The notes under the pieces were generated by a model. It was given only the letters and a program-made list of their open reading frames with translations. It was not told the DNA's origin and did not search any database. Made by a program: the position numbers and the translations under genes. This document shows, piece after piece, positions 1 to 8,971 of a stretch of DNA of 47,599 bases. Positions within the stretch are counted from its first letter, which is position 1; each line of letters opens with the position of its first letter. This DNA comes from Omnitrophica WOR_2 bacterium GWF2_43_52 (lineage in GTDB: Bacteria; Omnitrophota; Gorgyraeia; Gygaellales; UBA12090). The stretch is taken from contig MHGF01000003.1 of the NCBI GenBank assembly GCA_001805445.1, positions 312,429 through 360,027 of the forward strand. Direction: 5' to 3'.

Positions 1-3000
1 ACCCCACTCTGACGGATAATCGTGAACTTTATATGACCACTGGCTCCAACTCCAGCCCAAGCCATTATATTTTCCCATATGCAATTCCCATATGGCCGCG
101 TCATTAAACCCGTTAAATTCACCAACCAGCACAGGGACACGATACTGCGATTGCTTTGACTGCGAAAGCTTACTGTTGAGATAGGTAACTGTTTCCTGAT
201 AATTCATTGTGCCATCTATTTCGCCATTCTCATCAAACGTGAAACCATAATAATGGAACTGATACATCAGATTATTCCATCCGTACACCGCGGGATTAGG
301 CAAGGTATCCCAATCATTATCTGAAGGAATGCTTTCCATTACAATAAGATGATTACTGTCAGAGGCGCCACCTGAGGCCAGGGGATCCCTGATGACATCG
401 TATATCCTGTCATATAAATTCCATAAAGCCTGATAGCCATCGGTAATTTGCGGATAATAATCCTTCGTAATCGCGCCAAATGGTTCATTGAGCAGGTCGT
501 AACCGATAACCGTCGTATCATTTTTATAATGCAGCGCTATCGCCTTCCATAGTTCAAGCAAACGCTCTCTATAGATCTCGTTTGCAGGGTCAAACAGCTT
601 GTTGTAACCTTTTCGCCCTGTATGCATCTCTTTGCTTTGCCCACCCGGGGCGCCGTGAAGATCAAGCAGGACGTATATGCCCCGGTTGCCGCAGTATTCC
701 ACAATACGGTCAAGAGCGCTAAAATCAAAGGCGGTGTCCTGCCACTGGCCGTTATCGCTTAAAGAGCGGATAGTTTCATAATACATTGGCAGGCGGATAA
801 AATTAATACCCATTCGCGCCAGATTATCCATATCTTCTTCCTGAAGGTATGTTTGCTGGTAGTGACGTTTTAAAGCCTTTGCCTTTTCCCCACCGATATC
901 CGCGCGCGTAGTCAATGCCTGGGTCATAGAATAATCATCAGGAAAATCTTCTTCCAGAGAACTGTTACTGCCGAAAAACATCCATGGCTCAAGCAAGAAG
1001 GCATTTCCTAAATTAACACCCCTTAAAGAAACAAGCGGCCCTGTAGCTTTTTCTCTCAAGGCCGTCCCGTTTGCCTTAACAAATGCGGCAGGATCATAAA
1101 GGATAGCCGGGCTAAAAACGCCTGCCTCAAGAATAGTCCCTGAGGTATTCTGCCTCACAGGCCGCACCCTGTACCACTTGCCCTGCGTTGCCCAAAGAGG
1201 CGGAGGAACCTTGTATGTCCCTAAATAAATCCTTTTCCACGCCCCGAATCTTGAATTACCTTCCTGAATCTCGTATGAGCCGGCCTGCGGGATAAACGTC
1301 CAGTCCACAACGCCCTGCTGAATAAGCTCTTCCTTTTTGATAAGGCTAAGCTTAGGCTGATATTCAACCGTATCGCTCCAATCTGAATAATATGCGACAT
1401 TGCCTTGAGATGAACTTTGCGCGGTTTGCCAACGCAGGCGAAGCCATGCCTTATTCAATCGGTTACTCACAAAAAGGTTATTACTGCCCGAATAAATCGT
1501 CTGCCAGGGGCCGTCAGCGCCTTGAGTGCTTTGCTGAAGCGTATAGGTAACCGCGGAGACAGCGGGTTTCCAGGAAACAATTCCTGAAGACAAATAGAGA
1601 GTATCAATCACCGGAGGCTCAGTTTTTGCCGCGCGGATATCATCAAAGTAATACGTCCCCGGCCAGTAAGCTATCAGCTCTATTTTGTTACTATCCTCAA
1701 GTTTAAAATCGTCCGGTAATTCGCTAAAGGGCACCGCCAGCCGTGTCCATCTGCCGTATTCCGCTGAGCGTTTAGTCCAGATTTCAAAACCCTTCGCGAA
1801 ATAATTCTTATGATCGAAAAATTTCACCGCCATATTGTTGGCAAGGCGGTTCTGCCCATATTCCCTAACCCAAAAAGTCAGGTGGTCATAGAGCTCGGGG
1901 TCTATTGATTGAGGGGCTAAATTCACGTGCCAGAAATCCTGCGCCAAACAGTTATCAGGGGAATCACAGCGTTTTTCCTGCGATTTTATCCCAATACCGC
2001 CCCACTTTGAGGTAGTTACCAGCTTAAGCGACTGCGTTGACTCCTGCGCTAAGGATGAAAGCGATACCACCCCGCCATCCCAACTCCACGCGCACTCACC
2101 CGGATTAGAAGACGGGCAAGACCACGGCTCAAATGCCTGATAAACCCTATCCTCACCGACTATCGCGATATCATCTACATAATAGGTGCCGTCCCAATAA
2201 TTATAGAATTCTATCTTATCAATATCGTTAAGCTCAAAATCAGACGGCAGCTGGGTAAAAAGGACACTCAGCTTAGTCCATTTTTTTATCTCAGCCTGTT
2301 TTGTAGTCCAGACCCAAAAACCGTCTTTGTCATTCTGAGGATCATAAACATACTTGTTATGGTCAAAGAATTTGACCGCAACTGTATTTGGGGCATTGTT
2401 TGAAGGATTAGCCCATATCCAAAAATCCATACGGTCATGGCGCTGGGGCTCTACATTTGTATGCCATTGCTGGATTTGGGCTGCAACCGCAGTACCTCCG
2501 AAAACACCTGAAGGCATCCCATAAGGTATAGTAAACTTCCATGCCTGGCTTCCGGAATGGACCTGTTCCGAAGAAAGCCCCGCGCTGACACCGTATGCGT
2601 CATTAATCGGCCAGCCATAGGTTCCGCCTGAGCCGTTTGCGGCTTCAAAGTTCTGATACACAATCCCGTGAGAAAGCCCATCGCATAAATTCCTGATCTC
2701 AACAGCGCTTAAAATACGGTTATAAACGCGGATATCATCAATCAAGCCATGGAATGAGCGTTCATTCGGCCTCCTGCCGATATAGATATCATAAGATGTT
2801 TGGGGCGTAAAAATACCGAGATTTTTTTTATTCGCGAGCGCACCGTCTATATAGACCGCGGCATCTCCTGTCTTATCGTCATAAGTAACCGCGATATGAT
2901 GCCACTGATTAACAGATGCGTTGCCTGTATTTATCACATGGTCAATATCATTGCCTTGCGTATCAACAAAGTTAGCGCCTGAACCCGCGCCCTGCCACTG

Positions 3001-4047
3001 ATACCCGGTAACATTAACCCACATGTGCGCGCCGCTCGTATTTCCGTTATTCCATTCAATAATCGGCCCTTGCTTGGTATCGTAAATGTTATACCAACCG
3101 CACAGCGTTATCTGGCCTTTTACATCCAGCATCCCGCTTTTAGGAATCTTTATCGCGTCGTTAAGGCCGTCAAAGAAATAAGCCCCCCCATTTTTGCCGT
3201 TTGTGGAATAGCTGGCACCCATAACAGTACCGGTATGGCCATTGTTACTATCATCATGCACCTCTGCCCCGCTATTTTTGTCAAAGGTATAATGCAGCAC
3301 TAACCCTGCTTCTTCCCCACGATACAGCGTAAGCACTTCAGCGGCATTTAAGGGCCGCTCGTAAATCCGTGCCTCATCCACCATCCCCTTCCAATAGCGC
3401 TGGGATTCAAGAGAATAGCCGTTACCTATGGCGACGTTTGCAAAAGTGAGGGTAGTTTGCTTATATTCTCCGGCGGTAAGCGGCAAATCCGGATGCACCA
3501 GAGAATTGGGGTCGGGATGCGGGTTCTTGAACTTTAATTCACCATCTAAGTATCCATAAACGTTATTTTTATCCCAGACATAGGCAACATGATACCAGCG
3601 TTTAGGCTGCAAGGTAGCGGTAAAAAGATCGCCTCTGCCTAAGCCATGCCCGCCGCCGCTTAAATAACCCGCGGAGCTGATTTCAAAACGGATATTATCA
3701 TCCCAGCTGGCGTAATCGGTAGAAAATGGGTTACGCCAATTTTCAACCGCATCAGCGTAAATCCAAAAAGAGATTGCCCCTGTTTCATGGTAGCCCAGGT
3801 CTCCTGCCAAGATATAATCATCTTGTCCGTCAAAACGGTAAGCGCCGGAAAACCTGCCTGCCGACGTATAAGCAGCACCGTAGATAGTACCACTGTGGCC
3901 GCCACCGCTTTCGTCAGTAACATGGCCGCCTTCATTCGTGTCAAATGAATAATAAAGGATAAGTCCATCGGTAATTTCCGCAAATGCCGGCGTTTTACAG
4001 GGAATTAATAGTCCCATTAGCAGTAAAATGATTGATAGTTTATTCAT
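1..4047 (-). CDS. Giant secreted multidomain glycoside hydrolase, GH5-like (3' partial)
   Basis: Open for 1349 codons from ATG 4047 (AAAGG six bases upstream) to the window edge, so the C-terminus is missing. Residues 1-23 form a type I signal peptide ending AFA. Two LamG/concanavalin-type domains follow (about 26-235 and 236-450), each starting with L-x-YYSFD or L-HYTFD and ending with an IDD/VDEARIY motif. Two related jelly-roll modules follow (about 452-628 and 632-807), each ending YYVDDI or YYFDDI, then fibronectin-like sequence to about 985. The catalytic part opens with LRGVNLGN...LEPW, typical of GH5 exo-beta-1,3-glucanases. It shows LLNEPFG with acid/base Glu1188 and VLVGEFNG with candidate nucleophile Glu1310. 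Domain order suggests polysaccharide binding plus hydrolysis outside the cytoplasm. The substrate (beta-glucan) is inferred only. Confidence 0.9.
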   Translation of the reverse strand, partial: MNKLSIILLLMGLLIPCKTPAFAEITDGLILYYSFDTNEGGHVTDESGGGHSGTIYGAAYTSAGRFSGAYRFDGQDDYILAGDLGYHETGAISFWIYADAVENWRNPFSTDYASWDDNIRFEISSAGYLSGGGHGLGRGDLFTATLQPKRWYHVAYVWDKNNVYGYLDGELKFKNPHPDPNSLVHPDLPLTAGEYKQTTLTFANVAIGNGYSLESQRYWKGMVDEARIYERPLNAAEVLTLYRGEEAGLVLHYTFDKNSGAEVHDDSNNGHTGTVMGASYSTNGKNGGAYFFDGLNDAIKIPKSGMLDVKGQITLCGWYNIYDTKQGPIIEWNNGNTSGAHMWVNVTGYQWQGAGSGANFVDTQGNDIDHVINTGNASVNQWHHIAVTYDDKTGDAAVYIDGALANKKNLGIFTPQTSYDIYIGRRPNERSFHGLIDDIRVYNRILSAVEIRNLCDGLSHGIVYQNFEAANGSGGTYGWPINDAYGVSAGLSSEQVHSGSQAWKFTIPYGMPSGVFGGTAVAAQIQQWHTNVEPQRHDRMDFWIWANPSNNAPNTVAVKFFDHNKYVYDPQNDKDGFWVWTTKQAEIKKWTKLSVLFTQLPSDFELNDIDKIEFYNYWDGTYYVDDIAIVGEDRVYQAFEPWSCPSSNPGECAWSWDGGVVSLSSLAQESTQSLKLVTTSKWGGIGIKSQEKRCDSPDNCLAQDFWHVNLAPQSIDPELYDHLTFWVREYGQNRLANNMAVKFFDHKNYFAKGFEIWTKRSAEYGRWTRLAVPFSELPDDFKLEDSNKIELIAYWPGTYYFDDIRAAKTEPPVIDTLYLSSGIVSWKPAVSAVTYTLQQSTQGADGPWQTIYSGSNNLFVSNRLNKAWLRLRWQTAQSSSQGNVAYYSDWSDTVEYQPKLSLIKKEELIQQGVVDWTFIPQAGSYEIQEGNSRFGAWKRIYLGTYKVPPPLWATQGKWYRVRPVRQNTSGTILEAGVFSPAILYDPAAFVKANGTALREKATGPLVSLRGVNLGNAFLLEPWMFFGSNSSLEEDFPDDYSMTQALTTRADIGGEKAKALKRHYQQTYLQEEDMDNLARMGINFIRLPMYYETIRSLSDNGQWQDTAFDFSALDRIVEYCGNRGIYVLLDLHGAPGGQSKEMHTGRKGYNKLFDPANEIYRERLLELWKAIALHYKNDTTVIGYDLLNEPFGAITKDYYPQITDGYQALWNLYDRIYDVIRDPLASGGASDSNHLIVMESIPSDNDWDTLPNPAVYGWNNLMYQFHYYGFTFDENGEIDGTMNYQETVTYLNSKLSQSKQSQYRVPVLVGEFNGFNDAAIWELHMGKYNGLGWSWSQWSYKVHDYPSEWG

Positions 4048-4178
4048 ACCATACCTTTGCTAAAGATTTAAATTACTAAAGATAAAAAAGTAACGCTTAA
4101 TTTTTCCGAGGATCCCCGGGAGAAGATGCTTCATTCTTCAGAACAAACCTACCCACGCATTCCTCCGCGTTGTTGATA

Positions 4179-4967
4179 TCAGGAAAAGAGTTCATTTAAG
4201 AACACCTCCATTGCCTTCCAGGAACGCGTATCCGCTTCCTGATTGTAAGCAACACCTTTTTTAGGGTCAGCTCCTGAATCGGCATTGGTAAAACTATGCA
4301 CGGCATTCCCATAAGAAACCATCTGCCAATCAGCGTGTGAACCGCGCATCTCATCCTGAAAAGCGCTTATCTGCTGGGTGGAAATAAAAGGATCATCTGC
4401 CCCGTGGAGCACTAATATTTTAGCTTTAATAGCCTTTGTTTCCTCAGGGGAAGGAGTATCCAAGCCCCCGTGGAAACTCACCACCCCTTGTATCTGGGCG
4501 CCACCGCGGGCAAGCTCAAGCACCGTTGTTCCGCCAAAACAATACCCCACTGCCGCGATACGCTCAGAATCAACAAATTCACACCTCCTGAGCCTCTCTA
4601 ATCCGGCAGTTACTCTCTGACGCATAAGCTTGCGGTCCACCTTATAGCGTGATGCCTGCTCTGATGCCTCTTGAGCATCTTTCGGCCTGATTCCTTTACC
4701 GTAGATATCCGCGCAAAAAACTACATATCCTAATGCCGCTACCTGTTGCGCGCGTTTCATGACATAAGGCCCAATACCAGTCCATTCATGAACTATCAAC
4801 ACTCCTGGAGCTTTATTCTTTAGAGCATCATCATAGGCAAGATACCCTTCCAGGATTACCTCATTATCTTTGTATTCAACGGTTTCGGTATGTATCCCTG
4901 CTATAACATCAGACCGAAACGCTACGACAGAAATAATCACCACCACTATGCACCATATTTTCTTCAT
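4179..4967 (-). CDS. Periplasmic dienelactone hydrolase family protein
   Basis: 262-residue alpha/beta hydrolase. The N-terminus (about 23 residues, ending VIAG) is a signal peptide, so the enzyme is probably periplasmic. The nucleophile elbow GYCFGG carries Cys143, and Asp191 or Asp192 in HGADDPF and His224 in AVHSF complete the Cys-Asp-His triad of dienelactone hydrolases. EWTG at 61-64 matches the family's conserved N-terminal Glu region. Start supported by GGGAGG just before ATG. The family opens cyclic ester or lactone bonds, but the natural substrate cannot be read from sequence. It lies 131 bp downstream of the GH5 gene start, so a carbohydrate-ester role is possible but unproven. Confidence 0.9.
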   Translation of the reverse strand: MKKIWCIVVVIISVVAFRSDVIAGIHTETVEYKDNEVILEGYLAYDDALKNKAPGVLIVHEWTGIGPYVMKRAQQVAALGYVVFCADIYGKGIRPKDAQEASEQASRYKVDRKLMRQRVTAGLERLRRCEFVDSERIAAVGYCFGGTTVLELARGGAQIQGVVSFHGGLDTPSPEETKAIKAKILVLHGADDPFISTQQISAFQDEMRGSHADWQMVSYGNAVHSFTNADSGADPKKGVAYNQEADTRSWKAMEVFLNELFS

Positions 4968-5019
4968 ATCCCTCCCTTACCGCTCCCTTACAAGCTCACA
5001 CACTTTGAGTAACGCTCCA

Positions 5020-5532
5020 CTAATGAGGCTCTCTATTCTTAAAAGTCTCGCCATGAGCAACTGGTTTCACAGGGCTAAAGATATTCCCTTGATTATCAAT
5101 AATCCAACGCTGCCGACTGCGCGGTTTAAGATAGCCGAAAGGAAGCCGCATAAATAATAAGCCGTCTTTTTGAGGGATAGCCCACGATACAGTGCTTCCA
5201 GGCCACTGCATATTTTTTTTGTTATCACAAGGATAATCAAGAATCAACACATCTTTTACTTTAAGGCCAAGGGCTGTTGGCTTCTTAAAGATTTCGATAA
5301 TTTCGTAAACGGCCGCGCACTGGCATGCCGTTCTAAGAGCCGACTTAATCCCGCACAGGATTTCACTATCCAGCTTAACCAAGGAAATCGCAGCCTCTAT
5401 GTCCGCTGACTTTAAGAAAGCCTCGTCCATTTTACGCGCGTCGTCCGGTAAAAGAGCCGCTCCCGCGTTAAAGCATACGAGTGCCAAGGGTAAAGCCATG
5501 GTAAAGCATTTTGTAAAATACTTCCACACCAC
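5020..5532 (-). CDS. Small secreted protein of unknown function
   Basis: No family recognised. The reading frame continues upstream to a TTG at 5577, but a GGGAGG motif lies 5-8 bases before tandem GTG codons at 5532 and 5529. Starting there gives about 170 residues with a good signal peptide (VWKYFTKC, then a hydrophobic run ending NAGA). The mature part contains a Cys pair in ACQCAA and further cysteines at CGIK and YPCDN, so disulfides are possible. The C-terminal half is rich in Trp, Pro and Gly. It lies 52 bp upstream of the dienelactone hydrolase gene in the same direction and may be cotranscribed. Confidence 0.6.
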   Translation of the reverse strand: MVWKYFTKCFTMALPLALVCFNAGAALLPDDARKMDEAFLKSADIEAAISLVKLDSEILCGIKSALRTACQCAAVYEIIEIFKKPTALGLKVKDVLILDYPCDNKKNMQWPGSTVSWAIPQKDGLLFMRLPFGYLKPRSRQRWIIDNQGNIFSPVKPVAHGETFKNREPH

Positions 5533-5575
5533 ACCTGCCTCCCGGGTATTGATTATTTCGTGAATTAATGGAGCC

Positions 5576-5680
5576 AACCCGGGCTAAAGCCCGGGGTTAC
5601 TTTTCTTCTTGCCCCTTCGGGGCGGAATCCCGACCGACTCCATCCGCGGCCTGAAGGCCGCGGTTTTAAAGCGTCGGGAT
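5576..5680. repeat. Nested GC-rich palindrome cluster
   Basis: Three palindromes sit in about 105 bp. CCCGGGCT/AGCCCGGG (8-bp stem, loop AA) lies at 5578-5595, GCCCCTTCGGGGC at 5611-5623, and CCGCGGCC/GGCCGCGG (8-bp stem, loop TGAA) at 5644-5663. The last is enclosed by an outer 8-bp inverted repeat ATCCCGAC (5627-5634) and GTCGGGAT (5673-5680). No coding potential was seen. It looks like a REP-type or palindromic-unit repeat and lies between two same-strand genes. Confidence 0.7.
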
Positions 5681-5704
5681 AAAAAGAGGAAAATGGTAAA
5701 AGCG

Positions 5705-6118
5705 CTATTTTCGCTCTTTACGCCTTGGAAAAAATGGTTTCTTTTTCCCGGCAAATCCTGAGTTTTCGTCACGCTGATGTTTTCCAAAATGGCGCCCTGG
5801 CCCATGCTCCCTTTTCCCGGCAAACCCCGAGTTTTCGTCACGTTGATGTTTTTCAAAATGGCGCCCCGGCTCATACTTCCTTTCCCCTGCATTATTATAC
5901 TGCTCTCCACTACGAGGGTGTGAGGAACGGCCAAAAGAACGATAAGGCTTTGAAAAAGGTTTACTCCTAAAAGGCCTTTCTTGAGATTGGCTTATCAACG
6001 CGTCTATTTTCTTTTCCAAAAAGACAAGCTGCTGCTGCATTTTTTTAATTAATGCCACTACATTCGAATCTCCCTGCGGCGAAGCCGTAGGCGCATCGTG
6101 GCTAAACTGTTCACTCAT
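5705..6118 (-). CDS. Small basic protein with coiled coil and 23-residue tandem repeat
   Basis: 137 residues. Two ATGs stand in tandem, and the second (6118) is better spaced behind AGAGG. Residues about 20-47 (ALIKKMQQQLVFLEKKIDAL) form a short coiled coil. The rest is Arg/Lys/Gly/Phe rich and carries two near-identical 23-residue repeats around GRHFxKHQRDENSGFAG, ending with a basic tail PRRKERK. This suggests a nucleic-acid-binding, probably disordered protein. No enzyme motif is present. Its neighbour across a terminator is a cold-shock gene, which fits an RNA-related role by inference only. A longer overlapping frame at 5584-5934 is a shadow. Confidence 0.6.
   Translation of the reverse strand: MSEQFSHDAPTASPQGDSNVVALIKKMQQQLVFLEKKIDALISQSQERPFRSKPFSKPYRSFGRSSHPRSGEQYNNAGERKYEPGRHFEKHQRDENSGFAGKREHGPGRHFGKHQRDENSGFAGKKKPFFPRRKERK
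5747..5884 (-). repeat. Two tandem 69-bp coding repeats
   Basis: Two in-frame 69-bp units (5816-5884 and 5747-5815) encode residues 80-102 and 103-125, counted from the first ATG at 6121. They differ at only a few positions, indicating recent duplication. Confidence 0.85.
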
Positions 6119-6188
6119 CATATCCTCTCTTCCTTAGTTACCTGCTGTCCTAATCAATATACTACTCCACCCTTTACATAAAGAGGTG

Positions 6189-6223
6189 AAAAAAAAGGGC
6201 CCGACACTTATAATGCCGGGCCC
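6189..6223 (-). terminator. Intrinsic terminator of cold-shock gene
   Basis: On the minus strand GGGCCCGGC and GTCGGGCCC form a strong stem around an ATTATAAGT loop, followed directly by eight T. It lies 16 bp after the csp stop codon. Confidence 0.93.
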
Positions 6224-6239
6224 TTCGCGGTCTTTAAGG

Positions 6240-6440
6240 TTAGAGCTTAACTACATTCGTAGCCTGCTCGCCTTTAGGCCCTTGTTCGATGTCGAACTCG
6301 ACCTGCTGGCCCTCTGCTAAAGACTTAAAACCATCACCCTTAATCGCGGAATGATGCACAAAAACATCTTTCCCATTTTCTGGGGTGACAAATCCATAAC
6401 CTTTTTGATCACTGAACCACTTTACTGTTCCTTTTGCCAT
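6240..6440 (-). CDS. CspA-family cold-shock protein
   Basis: 66-residue single cold-shock domain, the normal CspA length. RNP1 is KGYGFV (13-18) and RNP2 is VFVHH (26-30). These proteins bind single-stranded RNA/DNA and melt RNA structure. GAGGT precedes the ATG by about nine bases. The gene is monocistronic: its own promoter (6613-6640), a leader of about 165 nt and a strong terminator (6189-6223) bracket it. The long leader resembles regulated E. coli cspA leaders. A close paralogue lies at 21269. Confidence 0.96.
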   Translation of the reverse strand: MAKGTVKWFSDQKGYGFVTPENGKDVFVHHSAIKGDGFKSLAEGQQVEFDIEQGPKGEQATNVVKL

Positions 6441-6548
6441 TGCTTATTACCTCACTTTCTTAAGATTTAGTAAATTGCTAGAAACCCTCATCATCTTTAC
6501 CTGCCGAGAATCTTCAGATTCCTAACGAGGCAAACAATGACATCAACG

Positions 6549-6582
6549 AAAAACCGCAAGGTTAGATTTCCTATCCCTGCGG
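6549..6582 (-). promoter_or_regulatory. Hairpin plus T-run in csp leader (possible attenuator)
   Basis: Minus-strand CCGCAGGG...CCTTGCGG can form an 8-bp stem with one G-T pair, followed by five T, inside the transcribed leader about 110 nt before the csp start. It could be an attenuator or cold-responsive element. It could instead act as terminator of the upstream MATE gene. The segment CTAACCTTGCGGTTT recurs nearly unchanged in the second csp leader. Confidence 0.55.
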
Positions 6583-6612
6583 CCTAAGACTTCTAATCAT
6601 TTACTTGTAAAA

Positions 6613-6640
6613 AGTATACCATAATTTATTTTATTGTCAA
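6613..6640 (-). promoter_or_regulatory. Promoter of csp, TTGACA-16-TATACT
   Basis: Perfect -35 TTGACA (6635-6640), 16-bp spacer, -10 TATACT (6613-6618) preceded by TGG (extended -10). Predicted start near 6606 gives a leader of about 165 nt. Confidence 0.85.
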
Positions 6641-6675
6641 TAGAAATAAATTTTAATTTCTATGAGCGATTATTA

Positions 6676-8064
6676 CTACTCAACAGGAATTACAGGCTGT
6701 AGGTGCCCTGCCATAGAAGGCAGGCGCTGATACAGCCATGCGCGCTTAAAATAACGCCTACTCATAAAGAACGCCTGAAACAAAAGTGAAAGATTCATCG
6801 CCCACCAGACCCCCACAGCGCCCATCTTAAACGTAATGGCAAGAAGGTAGCTTGCTGGCAGACGCACCAACCAAACGCTTAAGCCTACAATCCACATAAC
6901 CGCCTTAGTATCTCCCGCGCCGTTTAAGGCTCCGCCAAGAATCACTCCCCAGGCCATTACCGGCTCAGAGAGTAAAGCGATATATATATAGCGGACACAT
7001 TCATTCACGACGATAGCGTCAGGCGAAAGCAGGGACGCTATACAATGAGCATTCAGCATCACCAATAAAGTCAATATCATAACAATGCTCACCCCAAAGA
7101 CAGCAGTAACAATACCGATAAGGAAAGCATCGCTCTCTTTCTTCTTCCCTAATAAATTTCCTACTACAACCGCGTTCGCCATATTGAAGGCAAAGGCAGG
7201 AAGAAAAATTGCCGATTCTATTTTGAGCCCATTGGTAAAAGCAGCCATAATTTCTATATTGCGCTCTGGCAATACTGCCAAAATCAAAAAAAGCACCATT
7301 GCCCCAACTTGCCACAACACCTGCATGAGCCCAGCCGGCCAGCCAATGCGGGCTATGGCTCCTAGGGCGCGGGCAGAAAATTTGAATAGCTCGGAAATCT
7401 TCCGGCGCAGGAAAAAGAAATTCATGGAACAGCCGACAAACGTGCTCACTACGGTTGCCACCGCAATCCCCCTGAATCCCAAGGGTGTGCCAAACGCAAG
7501 CAGAAAATTAAGCAGTGTATTTAACAGGCATACGCCTGCCATGGTAAAAAGCGATTTGCGTATCATACCACTGGCGCGAAGGATTCCGTTTGAGCTGATC
7601 AAAAAATATGAGAATATAAGCCCCGCGGAATATATGCGCAGCAATACAACAGCGTACCCTTTAAGCAGTACAGGCACATTCAATGCGTTGATAATACTCC
7701 GAGAAAAGAGAAAACCTCCCAGGGCAAAGGCTACCCCTGATGCCAAGGAGACACTCAGAGACGAAGCAACCGTGATATCATAATCCTTCTTCTCCCCAGA
7801 AGCATCAAGCCGCGAAATCAAAGATACCGATCCAACGGTCAAGGCAAAAACAATAATACTCAAGATAAAACAAATCTGCGTGGCAAGGCCATAAGCAGCC
7901 TGGACCTCCTTGCTGATTCTTCCGGCAACATAGACATCCGAGAGTCCAATGAAAAAGAGAAAAAGCATAACCAGTGTCATCGGCCAGCTTACAGACCAGC
8001 TTTGGCGAAACAGCAAAATGATTCTCTGATTTTTCAGTTTTTTTGCGATATTAAAAATAAACAT
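6676..8064 (-). CDS. MATE family multidrug/solute exporter
   Basis: 462 residues with 12 predicted membrane segments, the standard MATE length and layout (two six-helix halves). Inner-membrane antiporters of this family export drugs or metabolites using Na+ or H+ gradients. The first helix region (VSWPMTLVMLFLFFIGLSDV) and the motif around residues 85-120 fit the NorM/DinF group. Substrate is not deducible. The ATG lies one base after the stop of the DUF2156 gene, so the two are translationally coupled. A Tyr/Arg-rich tail ends the protein. Confidence 0.92.
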   Translation of the reverse strand: MFIFNIAKKLKNQRIILLFRQSWSVSWPMTLVMLFLFFIGLSDVYVAGRISKEVQAAYGLATQICFILSIIVFALTVGSVSLISRLDASGEKKDYDITVASSLSVSLASGVAFALGGFLFSRSIINALNVPVLLKGYAVVLLRIYSAGLIFSYFLISSNGILRASGMIRKSLFTMAGVCLLNTLLNFLLAFGTPLGFRGIAVATVVSTFVGCSMNFFFLRRKISELFKFSARALGAIARIGWPAGLMQVLWQVGAMVLFLILAVLPERNIEIMAAFTNGLKIESAIFLPAFAFNMANAVVVGNLLGKKKESDAFLIGIVTAVFGVSIVMILTLLVMLNAHCIASLLSPDAIVVNECVRYIYIALLSEPVMAWGVILGGALNGAGDTKAVMWIVGLSVWLVRLPASYLLAITFKMGAVGVWWAMNLSLLFQAFFMSRRYFKRAWLYQRLPSMAGHLQPVIPVE

Positions 8065-8065
8065 T

Positions 8066-8950
8066 TTATATCTTAGCGCTCACAGTGTATTTTTTTATCA
8101 GCGTAAGCGGATGGTAAGACTGTTTTGAAACGCGCAGCCCCTCAACTCCTAAATCCTGTTCAAGATTCACATAGTGAACAGATTGCCCGTGAGCACGCAA
8201 AAAATCATTCAACATCACCTGGTAAAGCCCAGGGATCGCCGGGTCAGCCTTAAGCATATGCATGACGAGTGTTTCAGGATTAAGCATTTCGGCAATTGCC
8301 ACCGCGCGGATTTTACCCTTTAATGCAATGATACCGCACTTTAGTTTAAAATCTTTGAAATTCGCGGCTATCTCCTTGAGCGCCTGCCTCTCGCTATTCA
8401 AGCCTTCTATGTGATCACAACCCTTGAGCGCGCACCATGCCTCTTCGAATTCCATGATATGTTCTATATCAGAACCCTTACTATCTCTATAAGTATACTC
8501 ATACTCCGATTTGAATCTTTTTATTTGATTGCGCTTTCCGTCATATTTCCTGCCGGGAAGATTAATCAATGCAGATGAAAGATAGAGGTAATCGGCATTA
8601 TTTCTGTCCTCTTCAACTTTAAACAAACTGTTACTTTCAAAAAGCTTCGCTGCGCTCTCCGGAATACGGATAAACGCTCCTTGCGTATCACGGAGAACCT
8701 TCTCTATAACCGCGTAAGAATCAGCTATTCCTATCGGCTGCATAAAACGGGCTCCCTCTCCACTATCACAACCAAGAATAAGCGATTCACCCAGCGATGA
8801 AACCTTAAAACCATAAGCCTTCCTCCAGCTAAAAAGGTTAGTAAAGGTAAATTCTGAAATTTCCGGAGGGCACTTTTTAAATGCCGCGTCAAAAAATTCC
8901 TTATGCGCGAGCTCAAGCCTCATAAATTCAGGGTACCGCGGTATTTCCAT
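8066..8950 (-). CDS. DUF2156 protein (LPG-synthase C-terminal-like GNAT fold)
   Basis: 294 residues from ATG 8950; a TTG at 8956 is an alternative, since GGAGG suits either. The central DYLYLSSALINLPGRKYDGK and the terminal NLEQDLGVEGLRVSKQSYHP segments are hallmarks of DUF2156. This soluble double-GNAT fold is related to the catalytic domain of lysylphosphatidylglycerol synthase. No membrane segment is present, so it is a cytoplasmic aminoacyl- or acyl-transferase-like protein of unknown substrate. It is followed after one base by the MATE gene and preceded after 21 bp by a GIY-YIG gene. Confidence 0.85.
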   Translation of the reverse strand: MEIPRYPEFMRLELAHKEFFDAAFKKCPPEISEFTFTNLFSWRKAYGFKVSSLGESLILGCDSGEGARFMQPIGIADSYAVIEKVLRDTQGAFIRIPESAAKLFESNSLFKVEEDRNNADYLYLSSALINLPGRKYDGKRNQIKRFKSEYEYTYRDSKGSDIEHIMEFEEAWCALKGCDHIEGLNSERQALKEIAANFKDFKLKCGIIALKGKIRAVAIAEMLNPETLVMHMLKADPAIPGLYQVMLNDFLRAHGQSVHYVNLEQDLGVEGLRVSKQSYHPLTLIKKYTVSAKI

Positions 8951-8971
8951 AAACAAAAAACCTCCACCCTG

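Noticed and set aside
5584-5934. 116-codon ORF overlapping the repeat protein
   Set aside because: It runs out of phase with the coiled-coil protein and through the GC palindromes; its repeats are the same 69-bp units read in a shifted frame and it has no ribosome site.
7085-7783. 232-codon plus-strand ORF
   Set aside because: It lies antisense to the MATE transporter, which has 12 clear membrane helices; the plus-strand peptide shows no family signature.
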